Source: Sphingomonadales bacterium
Lineage (GTDB): Bacteria; Pseudomonadota; Alphaproteobacteria; Sphingomonadales; Sphingomonadaceae
Length of the DNA stretch: 49,959 nt
Assembly (NCBI GenBank): GCA_014763545.1
Contig: JACXVD010000012.1
Span: forward strand, 1 to 49,959
Direction: 5' to 3'
Below are positions 9,681 to 17,473 of the stretch, piece by piece (the stretch's first letter is position 1; every line of letters starts with the position of its first letter). The notes under the pieces are model-generated. The model was not told the DNA's origin and did not search any database. It saw only the letters and a program-made list of their open reading frames with translations. The translations under genes and the position numbers were made by a program.

Positions 9681-10534
9681 GCGAGATCGACGAGATCGAC
9701 CCGGACGATTTCCGCCATCGTCGCTTTCGCGGCGACTACCCGATCGTGGTCGAAGGGCTGGAGAACCGCTTCGGCGACCAGGTGGTGCACGAGGATCTGT
9801 CGCTGCAGGTGCGGCGGCGCGAAATCCTTGGCGTCGTCGGCGGTTCGGGCACCGGCAAATCGGTTCTGATGCGATCCATCATCGGGCTGCAGACGCCCAG
9901 CGCGGGTGAAATAGAAGTCTTCGGCCGCTCGATCACCAATGCCGAACCCGACCAGCAACTGGGCGTGCGCAACCGCTGGGGCGTGCTGTTCCAGGGCGGG
10001 GCGCTGTTCTCCACCCTGACCGTGGGTGAGAATGTCGAGGTGCCGCTGCGCCAGTTCTATCCGGATATCGAAGAGGATCTGCTGCACGAAATCGCCCGCT
10101 TCAAGGTGATGCTCTCGGGCCTGCCGGAAGAGGCGGTGAGCAAATATCCCTCCGAATTGTCGGGCGGGATGAAGAAGCGCGCCGGCCTTGCCCGCGCGCT
10201 CGCGCTCGATCCGGAACTGCTGTTCCTCGACGAACCGACCGCCGGGCTCGACCCGATCGGCGCGGCCAATTTCGACCGGCTGACGCTGGAACTGCGCGAC
10301 ACGCTGGGGCTGACCGTGTTCCTGATCACCCACGATCTCGACACGCTCTACGAGATTTGCGACCGGGTGGCGGTGCTGGCGGACAAGAAAGTGATCGCGG
10401 TGGGCACGATCGACGAGCTGCTGGCGCTCGATCACCCGTGGATCCAGGAATATTTCAACGGCCCGCGCGGCCGGGCGGCGCTCGCCAGCAAGGCGCGCGC
10501 GAAGATGGACAAGCCTGCCACCGGCGGGGCATAG
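9677..10534 (+). CDS. mlaF: Mla-type ABC transporter ATP-binding protein
   Basis: A 285-residue ABC ATPase powering the MlaE permease in lipid exchange between inner and outer membrane. Walker A GGSGTGKS is at 55-62, the signature LSGGM at 161-165, and Walker B LLFLDEP at 181-187. A switch-histidine THDLD follows near residue 213. An N-terminal acidic extension of about 20 residues precedes the core. The start ATG lies within the mlaE stop codon, showing translational coupling. The downstream mlaD follows after ten bases with an AGGAAGGG ribosome-binding site. The length is a little above the usual 260-270. Confidence 0.93.
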   Translation: MSEIDEIDPDDFRHRRFRGDYPIVVEGLENRFGDQVVHEDLSLQVRRREILGVVGGSGTGKSVLMRSIIGLQTPSAGEIEVFGRSITNAEPDQQLGVRNRWGVLFQGGALFSTLTVGENVEVPLRQFYPDIEEDLLHEIARFKVMLSGLPEEAVSKYPSELSGGMKKRAGLARALALDPELLFLDEPTAGLDPIGAANFDRLTLELRDTLGLTVFLITHDLDTLYEICDRVAVLADKKVIAVGTIDELLALDHPWIQEYFNGPRGRAALASKARAKMDKPATGGA

Positions 10535-10544
10535 GAAGGGCGCG

Positions 10545-11492
10545 ATGGAAACTCGGGCAAACCATATCTGGGTCGGCGCGGTCACGCTGCTGCTGCTGGC
10601 GGGGCTCGCGGGCTTCATCATCTGGCTTGCCGGGCTGAGCGCGGGCCACCAGAAGGAATATGACATCCTTTTCAAGCAGTCCGTGTCCGGGCTTGCCACC
10701 GGGTCGGAAGTATCCTTCGCGGGCGTGCCGGTCGGGCAGGTGTCGCAGATCGAATTGTGGAAGCGCGATCCCGACTATGTCCGCGTGCGGGTGAAGGTGA
10801 AGGAGGACGTGCCGATCCTCACCGGCACCACCGCCACGGTGCAAAGCTCGTTCACCGGCATTTCGACCATCCTGCTCGACGGTGCGCGTGCCGGACAGGC
10901 GCCGATCACCTGCGATACCACCGCCTGCCCCGATGGCGTGCCGGTGATCCCGACCAAGCCGGGCGGGCTGGGCGAACTGCTGGCCAATGCGCCGCTGCTG
11001 CTCGAACGGCTGGCGACGGTGACCGAACGGCTCAATGGGCTGATGAGCGACGAAAACCTCGAACATATTTCGGGCATCCTCGCCAATACCGACCGCGCGA
11101 CCAAGGGGCTGGCCGATGCGGCGCCGCAGGTGTCGCGCACGCTGGCCGAGTTGCAGGTTACCCTGCGCCAGGCGAGCGAGGCGCTCGACGCCTTTGAAAA
11201 AGTGATGGGTTCGACCGATAACCTCATCAATTCCGAAGGCCAGTCGCTTGCCGGCCAGCTGCGCGAAACGCTCAAATCGGCCAATCAGGCGGCCCAGTCG
11301 CTGCAGAAGACGCTCGACAGCACGCAGCCCGCCGCCGCGCGGCTGAACGAGGAAACGCTGCCCGCCGCCGAAGCGACGCTGCGCGACCTGCGCGCCACCA
11401 CCAAGGCGCTGCGGCAGGTGACCGAGAAACTCGAAAACCAGGGCGCAGGGTCGCTCATCAAGGGGCAATCGCTGCCCGACTACAAGCCTTGA
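10545..11492 (+). CDS. mlaD: MCE-family lipid-binding protein (MlaD)
   Basis: A 315-residue periplasmic substrate-binding subunit anchored by one N-terminal transmembrane helix (residues 8-29). An MCE domain follows at about 38-115 (family-type GLATGSEVSFAGVPVGQV and FTGISTILL). The remaining two-thirds is a long, alanine/glutamine/leucine-rich helical region, probably coiled coil, as in MCE proteins that form a tube across the periplasm. MCE rings pass phospholipids between membranes. It is cotranscribed with the permease and ATPase and its stop overlaps the upstream extension of the lipoprotein gene. No mlaC follows, so this helical tail may replace the MlaC shuttle; that is inference. Confidence 0.92.
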   Translation: METRANHIWVGAVTLLLLAGLAGFIIWLAGLSAGHQKEYDILFKQSVSGLATGSEVSFAGVPVGQVSQIELWKRDPDYVRVRVKVKEDVPILTGTTATVQSSFTGISTILLDGARAGQAPITCDTTACPDGVPVIPTKPGGLGELLANAPLLLERLATVTERLNGLMSDENLEHISGILANTDRATKGLADAAPQVSRTLAELQVTLRQASEALDAFEKVMGSTDNLINSEGQSLAGQLRETLKSANQAAQSLQKTLDSTQPAAARLNEETLPAAEATLRDLRATTKALRQVTEKLENQGAGSLIKGQSLPDYKP

Positions 11493-11506
11493 GGAGCCAG
11501 ACGGCG

Positions 11507-12106
11507 ATGAACTTCACTCCGCGGATCCTGATCGCACCTGTCGTGGCGCTGGCGCTGAGCACAGGCCTGGCCGGTTGTGTCAGCCTGTCGCCCAAGCTGC
11601 CGCCCAGCCTGCTGACGCTGACGCCCACCAGCAGCGCGCCCGCCGGGCAGACGGCTGCCACCAGCGCAAGCCGCGCCATCGCGGTGTTCGAACCCGAAGC
11701 GCCGCTGCGGATCGACGTCATGCGCGTGCCGGTGCAGATCGACGACAGCAGCGTCGCCTATCTCAAGGACGCGCAATGGGTGGACAAGCCCGCGCGGCTG
11801 TTTCGCCAGCTGCTGGCCGAAACGATCCGGGTGAAGACCGGGCGCATGGTGATCGCCGACGACGAACCCGCCTTGCGCGCCGACGCGCAGCTGCGCGGCA
11901 CGCTGCTCGATTTCGGCTATGATGCGCGTGCCTCGTCGGTCGTGGTCCGGTTCGATGCGATCCGCACCGCCAAGGATGGCAAGGTCGAAACCCGCCGGTT
12001 CGAGGCAGTTGTCCCGGGCATCCCGGCAGAAGCGGGGCCGGTCGGCTCGGCGCTCAACGATGCCGCCAACGATGTCGCGGGCCAGGTCGCGGACTGGATC
12101 GGCTAA
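11507..12106 (+). CDS. ABC-type transport auxiliary lipoprotein (PqiC-like)
   Basis: A 199-residue predicted outer-membrane lipoprotein of the ABC_trans_aux family, related to PqiC. It is the last gene of the Mla operon. The signal peptide ends in a lipobox LAGC, with the lipidated Cys near residue 25. The following region has family-type strands (VPVQIDDSSVAYL, WVDKPARLFRQLL and LRGTLLDFGYD). I chose ATG 11507, with AGGAG ten bases upstream, over a TTG at 11489 inside the mlaD stop. The likely role is to receive or support lipids or the MCE tube at the outer membrane. This matches alphaproteobacterial Mla operons that carry this lipoprotein in place of mlaC and mlaA. Confidence 0.88.
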   Translation: MNFTPRILIAPVVALALSTGLAGCVSLSPKLPPSLLTLTPTSSAPAGQTAATSASRAIAVFEPEAPLRIDVMRVPVQIDDSSVAYLKDAQWVDKPARLFRQLLAETIRVKTGRMVIADDEPALRADAQLRGTLLDFGYDARASSVVVRFDAIRTAKDGKVETRRFEAVVPGIPAEAGPVGSALNDAANDVAGQVADWIG

Positions 12107-12134
12107 GGCACTGCCTGCGGCAATCCCGAACGGA

Positions 12135-12833
12135 TCAGCCTGTCCGCACCATCTGCGCAAATTCGCGTGCCGTGGCGAATTCCAGGCCGCGGCGCGCCAG
12201 GCGCTCGGCGGCCTGAACATCCTCGCCCCATAATTCGGCCTGCCACACTTCCTCGAGATTGGCGGCCTGCCACAGCGCGGCACTGTCCGCCGCCGGGTCG
12301 AGCGCGGCCAGCGCGATGCACAGCGAGGCGGCGAGCGAGGCCATGGTACCGAGCGCGGCGAGGGTGAAGGGATCGTATTCGTCCAGCCGCGCCTGCAGCC
12401 GCGCCAGCGTCGCCTCCGGCTGGCGGCGGTGGATGATCCCGCTGATCCGTTCGAACCGGACGCCCTCTGCTGTTTCGAGCGCGCCCAGCAGGGGTTCCCA
12501 CACGTCTTGCTGGCGCCGGAACAGCGCATCTTCGGGATCGGCGCGATAGCATAGCGTGTCGCTGCCCGCGAAGGCGAGCAGGGCCGCAACCGCCTTGCCC
12601 GGATCGGGCGCGACCACGTCGATCGCATAGTCGGCCTGGTCGCGCAGGATGAAGCCGGCGGGGTCGATTTCCTCGCCTTGGGCGCCCCATTCCGCCGCCA
12701 TCGCCTCGGCCAGTGCCTGCGTCGGGACCACTTGCGGGCGGCCGCCGACGCTTTTCACCCCGCGCCCGTCGAGCATCACCTGCCAGCCGCCATCCACGGG
12801 GGCAGCGGCGGCCTGTTTGTAAAAGCGTTTCAT
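12135..12833 (-). CDS. ATP12-family F1-ATPase assembly chaperone
   Basis: A 232-residue protein of the ATP12 family, known in mitochondria as the assembly chaperone of the F1 alpha subunit and conserved in alphaproteobacteria. It begins MKRFYKQ, followed by a WQVMLDGRGVKS segment. A family-type AEWGAQGEEIDP stretch is near residues 56-67 and an aromatic/acid-rich C-terminal half contains AELWGEDVQA. The start ATG overlaps the stop of the small membrane protein gene (ATGA). It is the last gene of the six-gene crcB-led run, and it converges on the Mla operon with a 28-base gap. It probably acts in the cytosol on F1 assembly, though no atp gene is near. Confidence 0.88.
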   Translation of the reverse strand: MKRFYKQAAAAPVDGGWQVMLDGRGVKSVGGRPQVVPTQALAEAMAAEWGAQGEEIDPAGFILRDQADYAIDVVAPDPGKAVAALLAFAGSDTLCYRADPEDALFRRQQDVWEPLLGALETAEGVRFERISGIIHRRQPEATLARLQARLDEYDPFTLAALGTMASLAASLCIALAALDPAADSAALWQAANLEEVWQAELWGEDVQAAERLARRGLEFATAREFAQMVRTG

Positions 12834-13042
12834 TCGGGCGGCGTCCGCCACCGGCGGGCGAGCATCTGCGGCACGATGAAGGTGTCGCCCATGCCGATCA
12901 CCACCAGCACCCAGCCGGCCCATTGCGGCAGCGAGCTGTTGCCTGAAACGATGACCACCCCGCCCAGCACCATGGCGACGCCCATCAGGCGCAGGATCGA
13001 AATCACCGCGAAGCGCGCGGCTGCCGGGTCTCGCTCGCTCAC
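12830..13042 (-). CDS. Small two-helix membrane protein, function unknown
   Basis: A 70-residue protein starting at GTG inside the stop codon of the HAD phosphatase gene (GTGA). It ends in the ATGA that starts the ATP12 gene. Two hydrophobic segments, about residues 13-33 and 41-60, are separated by a short polar turn (GNSSLPQW), and a basic tail (ARRWRTPPE) follows. This gives a hairpin membrane topology. I do not recognise a named family, though similar short proteins occur beside ATP12 genes in related genomes as far as I recall. Tight overlaps on both sides are the main evidence that it is real. Confidence 0.75.
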   Translation of the reverse strand: MSERDPAAARFAVISILRLMGVAMVLGGVVIVSGNSSLPQWAGWVLVVIGMGDTFIVPQMLARRWRTPPE

Positions 13043-13692
13043 AGCAGCAGTTCCTTCAGTTCGGGCACGCTGTGCGCCACCGCTTCGGCCCCTTCGCTCA
13101 GCAGTTCCTGCGGCGTGTGGTAACCCCAATCGACCCCGATCGCGCGCACGCCTGCCGCGCGGGCCATGGTGATGTCGAAGCTGGTGTCGCCGACCATCAC
13201 CGCATCGGCGGGCGCCAACCCGGCTTCGAACAAGGCAGCTTCCAGCATCGCGGGATGCGGCTTGGACGGGTGGCGGTCGGCGGTCTGCAAGGTCACGAAC
13301 CAGTCGAGGATATTGTGCGAGGCAAGGCAGGCCCGCAGCCCCCGGTCGGATTTGCCGGTCGCCACCCCCAGCGCCCAGCCGAGGTCGCGCAATTCCTCCA
13401 GCAGCCCGGCGATCCCGTCATACAGCGGTTCCTCCAGGCGGCCTTCCTCGCGCGCAGCGCGATAGTGCTGGCGATAGGTATCGACCACCTCGGTCCGCAA
13501 ATCATCGGCGATCTCCGGCGCCAGCAGGCGCACCGCCTGCGGCAGGCTCAGCCCGACGATGCGGCGGATTTCGTGGCGGTCGGGCAGCGCCAGCCCGGCA
13601 TGGGCGAAGGCGGCTTCCATCGATTCGCAGATATTCGCCTGCCCGTCGACCAGCGTCCCGTCGCAGTCGAAGATGGCGATCTTGCCCGTCAT
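13039..13692 (-). CDS. HAD-superfamily phosphatase (phosphoglycolate phosphatase-like)
   Basis: A 217-residue haloacid dehalogenase-like hydrolase. Motif I is D9-C-D11-G-T, with D9 the nucleophile. Motif II Thr112 lies in ATGKS, motif III Lys144 in SKPHP, and the motif IV acids are D169 and D173 in GDTSFD. The helical cap between residues 16 and 90 places it in subfamily IA with Gph/PgmB-like phosphatases. The substrate is not predictable; phosphoglycolate is one possibility. It starts at ATG in the stop codon of the PaiB-like gene and overlaps the small membrane protein gene at its end, so it is in the middle of a coupled operon. Confidence 0.9.
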   Translation of the reverse strand: MTGKIAIFDCDGTLVDGQANICESMEAAFAHAGLALPDRHEIRRIVGLSLPQAVRLLAPEIADDLRTEVVDTYRQHYRAAREEGRLEEPLYDGIAGLLEELRDLGWALGVATGKSDRGLRACLASHNILDWFVTLQTADRHPSKPHPAMLEAALFEAGLAPADAVMVGDTSFDITMARAAGVRAIGVDWGYHTPQELLSEGAEAVAHSVPELKELLL

Positions 13693-14303
13693 GCAGGGTC
13701 ACCGGCGGGTGCAAGGCTGCGCATCAGCTGGGCGAGGGCGGGGGCGCCGCTGCTGTCCAGCCCGGCGGCGATCGCTTCGCGGTCCTGCGCGGGCTTGTTC
13801 TGCGACAGCTTGAGCGTCGGGCGCCAGGCGAGCACTTCCAGCTCGAACCCGGTGATCGCAGAGGCGAGCTTGCGCCACATGTCGGGCGGGGTTTCACTGG
13901 CCTGCCATGGCTCGCCGCCCAACCGGCTCTCGTGCCTCTCGATCAGCGTGTGGAGATGCCCTTCGAGCCCGTCCTGGTCCATCCGCCGCACCCGCCCTTC
14001 CAGTTCGAGCGCGACATAGTTCCAGGTCGGCACTGTCGCCCGGTCGGCATACCAGCGCGGGCTGACATAGGCGTCCGGCCCGTTGATCACCACCAGCGCA
14101 TTCTCCCCGGCGAGATGCTTCGCCAGGGCATTGCCGCGCGAGAGGTGGAATTGCAGCGCGCCGTCGCCGGTCGAAACCAGCGGCACATGCGCGACGCGCG
14201 GCCCGTCCGGCGTGGCGGCAAAGACCATGCCGAAGCCGATTTCCTCGACCAGCGTCTCGAGCAGCGCACGGTCGTCGCTGCGGAAGAGCGGGTTGGGATG
14301 CAT
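13689..14303 (-). CDS. PaiB-family FMN-binding protein
   Basis: A 204-residue protein of the PaiB / FMN-binding negative transcriptional regulator family, with a flavin-reductase-like split-barrel fold. Typical segments are the N-terminal MHPNPLFRSDD, HLSRGNALAKHL, and YVSPRWYADRATVPTWNYVA. In Bacillus, PaiB is linked to repression of sporulation and protease genes, but most homologues are uncharacterised and may be FMN- or heme-binding oxidoreductases. I chose the ATG (14303) that shares one base with the stop of the pseudouridine synthase gene (TGATG). Cotranscribed with its neighbours; no functional connection is evident. Confidence 0.9.
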   Translation of the reverse strand: MHPNPLFRSDDRALLETLVEEIGFGMVFAATPDGPRVAHVPLVSTGDGALQFHLSRGNALAKHLAGENALVVINGPDAYVSPRWYADRATVPTWNYVALELEGRVRRMDQDGLEGHLHTLIERHESRLGGEPWQASETPPDMWRKLASAITGFELEVLAWRPTLKLSQNKPAQDREAIAAGLDSSGAPALAQLMRSLAPAGDPA

Positions 14304-15577
14304 CAACGCTTGCCCCCCCGCGGGCCTGTCGGCTTGGTGCCCGGCTTGCGAGTGGCGGCAGGTTTGCGGGGTCCGGTCTTGCGGTCGGCGGGCTTGCGGT
14401 CGGTGGGCTTGCGGTCGGCAGGCTTGCGGGTGCCCGGCTTGGCAGGGGTCTTCTTCGCGCCCGGCTTGCCCGACGGGGCCGCTCCGCGCCCGCGCCGTTC
14501 GCCCCGGCGCGCCTTGCGATATTGCTTGGCATGCGCCTTGGCGGCCTTCTTCTGGCCTTCGCGCCCCGGTGGCGGCGGCCCCTCTTCGGGAGTCGCATCG
14601 CTGGCCGTCTCGTCGAAGCCGAGCTGTTCCATGCTCGCCGCGAAATGTTCGGGCAGGGCGGCCGTCACGTCCAGCGGGGCGCCATCGGGATGGTCGATGA
14701 TCAGGCGCCGTGCGTGCAGGTGCATCTTGCGGCTGACGCTGCCAGTCAGGAACGCGTCCTTGCCGCCATATTTGCCGTCACCTACGATCGGGTGCCCGAT
14801 CGCGGCGAGGTGGACGCGCAGCTGGTGGGTGCGCCCGGTCAGCGGCTCCAGCTCGACCCAGGCGGCGCGATTGCCCGCCCGGTCGACCACGCGATAGCGG
14901 GTGACCGCGCGCTGGCCGTTTTCCTCGTCGACATGCATCTTCTCGCCGCCGGTGCCCGGCTGCTTGGCGAGTGCGGCGTCGATCGTGCCTTCGGCCACTT
15001 CCGGCACGCCGACCACCAGCGCCCAGTAAATCTTCTTGGCACTGCGGCCGGAAAACCGCTTGGAAAAGAACGCGGCGCTGCCCGGCGTGCGAGCGATCAG
15101 CAGCACGCCCGACGTATCCTTGTCCAGCCGGTGGACCAGCCGCGGGCGCGGGCCTTTCTCGCCGATGAAGGCATCGAGCAGCCCGTCGACATGGTGATGC
15201 GTGCCGCTGCCGCCCTGCGTGGCGAGGCCGGGCGGCTTGTTGAGCACGATGGCGGCGCGATCCTGCGAGATCACCATCGCTTCCGCTTCGGCCAGTTCTT
15301 CCTCGGTCAGCTCGCGGCGCCGGGGTGCCGGGCGGGAACTGGCATCGCCGCCGGGGGGCACGCGAATCTGCTGGCCCGCAGCGATGCGATCTTCCGGCTT
15401 GGCCCGCTTGCCATCGACACGGAGCTGCCCGGTGCGCGCCCAGCGGCTGACCATGGCGAACCCGACCTGCGGCAGATGGCGCTTGAACCAGCGGTCGAGC
15501 CGGACGCCGTCATCGTCCTGCGCCACCCGGAACAGGCGGACATCCACCCCGGCATCGTTGTCCTGCGTCTCGCTCAT
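14303..15577 (-). CDS. RluA-family 23S rRNA/tRNA pseudouridine synthase with basic disordered tail
   Basis: A 424-residue pseudouridine synthase converting specific uridines in structured RNA. An N-terminal S4 RNA-binding domain (about 13-75) precedes the RluA catalytic domain. The catalytic Asp is D152 in HRLDKDTSG, and further motifs are RTHQLRVHLA and KMHLHARRL. The catalytic part ends near residue 305. The last 100 or so residues are lysine, arginine and proline rich with repeats of RKPAD/RKPTD. This tail is well beyond the usual 310-330 residues and probably binds RNA non-specifically. It overlaps crcB upstream (ATGA) and the PaiB-like gene downstream. RluC/RluD specificity cannot be decided from sequence. 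Confidence 0.92.
   Translation of the reverse strand: MSETQDNDAGVDVRLFRVAQDDDGVRLDRWFKRHLPQVGFAMVSRWARTGQLRVDGKRAKPEDRIAAGQQIRVPPGGDASSRPAPRRRELTEEELAEAEAMVISQDRAAIVLNKPPGLATQGGSGTHHHVDGLLDAFIGEKGPRPRLVHRLDKDTSGVLLIARTPGSAAFFSKRFSGRSAKKIYWALVVGVPEVAEGTIDAALAKQPGTGGEKMHVDEENGQRAVTRYRVVDRAGNRAAWVELEPLTGRTHQLRVHLAAIGHPIVGDGKYGGKDAFLTGSVSRKMHLHARRLIIDHPDGAPLDVTAALPEHFAASMEQLGFDETASDATPEEGPPPPGREGQKKAAKAHAKQYRKARRGERRGRGAAPSGKPGAKKTPAKPGTRKPADRKPTDRKPADRKTGPRKPAATRKPGTKPTGPRGGKR
14378..14422 (-). repeat. Three 15-bp tandem repeats encoding RKPAD-like units
   Basis: Three adjacent copies of a 15-base unit (cttgcggtcggcggg with one or two changes), plus a degenerate fourth, lie in the 3' end of the RluA-type gene. 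Each encodes five residues of the disordered basic tail. The length divisible by three means copy number can vary without a frameshift. Confidence 0.8.
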
Positions 15578-15984
15578 GCCGCGATCCGCATCGCGATGAG
15601 GCCGATATACAGCCCGGTCAGCCCCGCCAGCAGCGAGATGGCGGCATAGAGAAACGCGGTGCTCGGCTGGCCGCGCTCGATCAGCAGCATCATTTCGAGG
15701 CTGAAGCTGGAGAAGGTGGTGAACCCGCCGAGCACGCCGATCCCGACCAGCAGGCGCAGCTGTTCGCCATGCGCACCGCCATGGCGGGCGAGCCAGCCGG
15801 CCAGCAGCCCCATCGCCAGGCTGCCCAGCACATTGGCGGTCAGCGTGGCCCAGGGAAAGGCGGTGACGACGGTCGGACCGAGCCAGTGGGTCATCGCCCG
15901 GCCAAGCTGGTAGCGGGCGAGCGCACCCATCCCGCCGCCGATGGCGACGTTGAGCGATGCGGATAACGGGGATATGGCGGCCAT
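15574..15984 (-). CDS. crcB: Fluoride efflux channel CrcB/Fluc
   Basis: A 136-residue small membrane protein with four hydrophobic helices, of the CrcB/Fluc family of dual-topology fluoride channels. Diagnostic features are the N-terminal [14 protein letters not shown], the [10 protein letters not shown] stretch carrying the pore-lining Asn, and the GFTTFSSFS break with the conserved phenylalanines. It is the first gene of the coupled minus-strand operon, and its stop overlaps the next ATG. No fluoride riboswitch consensus was recognisable upstream. It diverges from rpsU. Confidence 0.93.
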   Translation of the reverse strand: MAAISPLSASLNVAIGGGMGALARYQLGRAMTHWLGPTVVTAFPWATLTANVLGSLAMGLLAGWLARHGGAHGEQLRLLVGIGVLGGFTTFSSFSLEMMLLIERGQPSTAFLYAAISLLAGLTGLYIGLIAMRIAA

Positions 15985-16083
15985 GCGGCGGCTTTAGCGA
16001 GCGTCAGGGCGCAGGGAAAGGGGCCAGCGCTGCTGGCGAGTTTGTCGGCCCGAAAGCCTTGCCTTTGCCCGCCAGTTCGGTTA

Positions 16084-16130
16084 GGGGGCCACCCGTTCGC
16101 GCCGGTCCGAAATGGATTCGGCCCCCTTTT
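16084..16130 (+). terminator. Attenuator-like hairpin in the rpsU leader
   Basis: GGGGGCC (16084-16090) can pair with GGCCCCC (16120-16126), which is followed directly by TTTT. A smaller CCGAA/TTCGG stem lies just inside the right arm. The only gene upstream, crcB, points away, so a plus-strand terminator here would act on the rpsU leader itself, about 70 bases before its ATG. The large loop makes this uncertain. Confidence 0.4.
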
Positions 16131-16200
16131 CGTTGATTTCAAAGGCGCTGCCCCGCCGCTGATGCGGGTTTTCGCCATTTGCTGTGAGGTGTTGGAATTT

Positions 16201-16407
16201 ATGCAGATCGTCGTTCGCGATAACAATGTCGACCAGGCCCTTCGCGCGCTCAAGAAGAAGCTGCAGCGTGAAGGCGTGTATCGCGAAATGAAGCTGCGCC
16301 GCCACTACGAAAAGCCGAGCGAAAAGCGCGCCCGCGAAAAGGCTGCCGCCGTTCGCCGCGCCCGCAAGCTTGAGCGCAAGCGGATGGAACGCGACGGGAT
16401 CAAGTGA
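16201..16407 (+). CDS. rpsU: 30S ribosomal protein S21
   Basis: A 68-residue, strongly basic ribosomal protein of the small subunit, beginning [20 protein letters not shown] and rich in Arg/Lys through its C-terminal half ([17 protein letters not shown]). The sequence and length match bS21. The start ATG has a GTGAGGTG Shine-Dalgarno about ten bases upstream. The in-frame extension upstream overlaps the leader hairpin and is not credible. It is probably transcribed together with the FKBP gene 96 bases downstream through a leaky terminator. Confidence 0.96.
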   Translation: MQIVVRDNNVDQALRALKKKLQREGVYREMKLRRHYEKPSEKRAREKAAAVRRARKLERKRMERDGIK

Positions 16408-16458
16408 TCCTGCTTGCCGTTCAAGACCGCTTGAACCCACAGCACTAATCAGCCATCA

Positions 16459-16484
16459 GGGCGCGGTTCATCCCGCGCCCTTTT
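16459..16484 (+). terminator. Intrinsic terminator between rpsU and the FKBP gene
   Basis: The 8-bp GC-rich stem GGGCGCGG / CCGCGCCC has a short loop (TTCATC) and a TTTT tail. It ends 20 bases before the FKBP ATG, so it may end the rpsU transcript or lower expression of the downstream gene. Confidence 0.75.
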
Positions 16485-16503
16485 GCTTTGCAGGAACCCA
16501 ATC

Positions 16504-17043
16504 ATGGCCGAAGTTACCCGTGTCCCGCTGCAGCCGATCGAGAAAGGCTCGCTCACCAAGCTGTGGCTGGGAATCGCCCTCGCCGTGCTGGTCGCCGCGG
16601 GCATCGCCTGGGCGATGAAGCCGGCCGGCGGCATCGAAGTGATCGCGATCGAGGAAGGCACCGGGCCGAGCCCGACCGACAATGACGTGGTGCTGGTCGA
16701 CTACACCGGCAAGCTGGACGACGGCACCGTGTTCGACGAGGCGCAGCGCGTGCCGCTGCCGCTCGACGGGATGATCCCCGGCTTCGTCGAAGGCCTCAAG
16801 AAGATGAAGAAGGGCGGCAAGTACACGCTCAAGATTCCGTCCAAGATGGGCTATGGCGAAAGCGGGCGCGGCCCGATCCCGCCGAATGCGGACCTGACCT
16901 TCGAGATCACCCTGCATGATTTCATGGACGGGCAGGAATTCCAGCAGCGCATGCAGGCGATGCAGCAGATGATGCAGCAGGGCGCCCCGGGTGCTCCCGG
17001 CGGTCCCGGTGGGCCGGGCGGTCCGCCGCAACCGGGGCAATAA
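16504..17043 (+). CDS. Membrane-anchored FKBP-type peptidyl-prolyl isomerase
   Basis: A 179-residue protein with an N-terminal signal-anchor helix (about 18-38) and an FKBP domain (about 50-140) that catalyses cis-trans isomerisation of prolyl bonds, probably in the periplasm. FKBP features are [17 protein letters not shown], the [15 protein letters not shown] loop and the [20 protein letters not shown] strand. After the domain come a methionine/glutamine-rich helix ([13 protein letters not shown]) and a collagen-like tail of Gly, Pro and Ala. I chose ATG 16504, which has an upstream AGGAA; a further Met seven codons earlier overlaps the terminator. Confidence 0.92.
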   Translation: MAEVTRVPLQPIEKGSLTKLWLGIALAVLVAAGIAWAMKPAGGIEVIAIEEGTGPSPTDNDVVLVDYTGKLDDGTVFDEAQRVPLPLDGMIPGFVEGLKKMKKGGKYTLKIPSKMGYGESGRGPIPPNADLTFEITLHDFMDGQEFQQRMQAMQQMMQQGAPGAPGGPGGPGGPPQPGQ

Positions 17044-17091
17044 GCCTTTCCCGGCAGCCCCGGGCGCGCCCGCGCGCTTGATGCAGCAAGG

Positions 17092-17113
17092 CGGCGCTGC
17101 TAGCGCCGTTTCT
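17092..17113 (+). terminator. Hairpin with short T tract after the FKBP gene
   Basis: The 7-bp stem CGGCGCT / AGCGCCG with a three-base loop is followed by TTTCT. It lies 49 bases after the FKBP stop and 58 before gatC. The short T tract makes it a weak terminator candidate. Confidence 0.45.
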
Positions 17114-17170
17114 ATCGCGAAAACCACCCACAGGCGCCGGGCACGGGCCCGCGTGCAGGAGTTGCGGATT

Positions 17171-17473
17171 ATGTCAATCGACAGGGCCACCGTGGCGAAG
17201 ATCGCCTCGCTGGCGCGGATCAGGATGAGCGAAGACGAACTCGACTGCCTCGCGCCCGAATTGTCGGGCATTCTCGACTGGGTCGAACAGCTTGGCGAAG
17301 TCGATACGTCGCAGGTCGAACCGATGACTGCGGTGATCCCCAACACGCTGCGCCTGCGCGACGATGTGGTCGATGCCGACCCGCTGACCGGCGGCAACAA
17401 GCGCGACGATATCCTCGCCAATGCACCGGCGGCCGAACACGGCTTCTTCGGCGTTCCAAAGGTGATCGAATAA
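17171..17473 (+). CDS. gatC: Asp-tRNA(Asn)/Glu-tRNA(Gln) amidotransferase subunit C
   Basis: A 100-residue GatC subunit, the structural clasp of the GatCAB amidotransferase that converts Glu-tRNA(Gln) and Asp-tRNA(Asn) to the amidated forms. Typical features are [36 protein letters not shown] and the C-terminal [24 protein letters not shown] is placed nine bases before ATG. Its stop TAA shares one base with the gatA ATG (TAATG). Confidence 0.96.
   Translation: MSIDRATVAKIASLARIRMSEDELDCLAPELSGILDWVEQLGEVDTSQVEPMTAVIPNTLRLRDDVVDADPLTGGNKRDDILANAPAAEHGFFGVPKVIE

Noticed and set aside
15985-16083. Fluoride riboswitch upstream of crcB
   Set aside because: The minus-strand leader lacks the conserved GGNGATGG and pseudoknot pattern I would expect, so no riboswitch is called.
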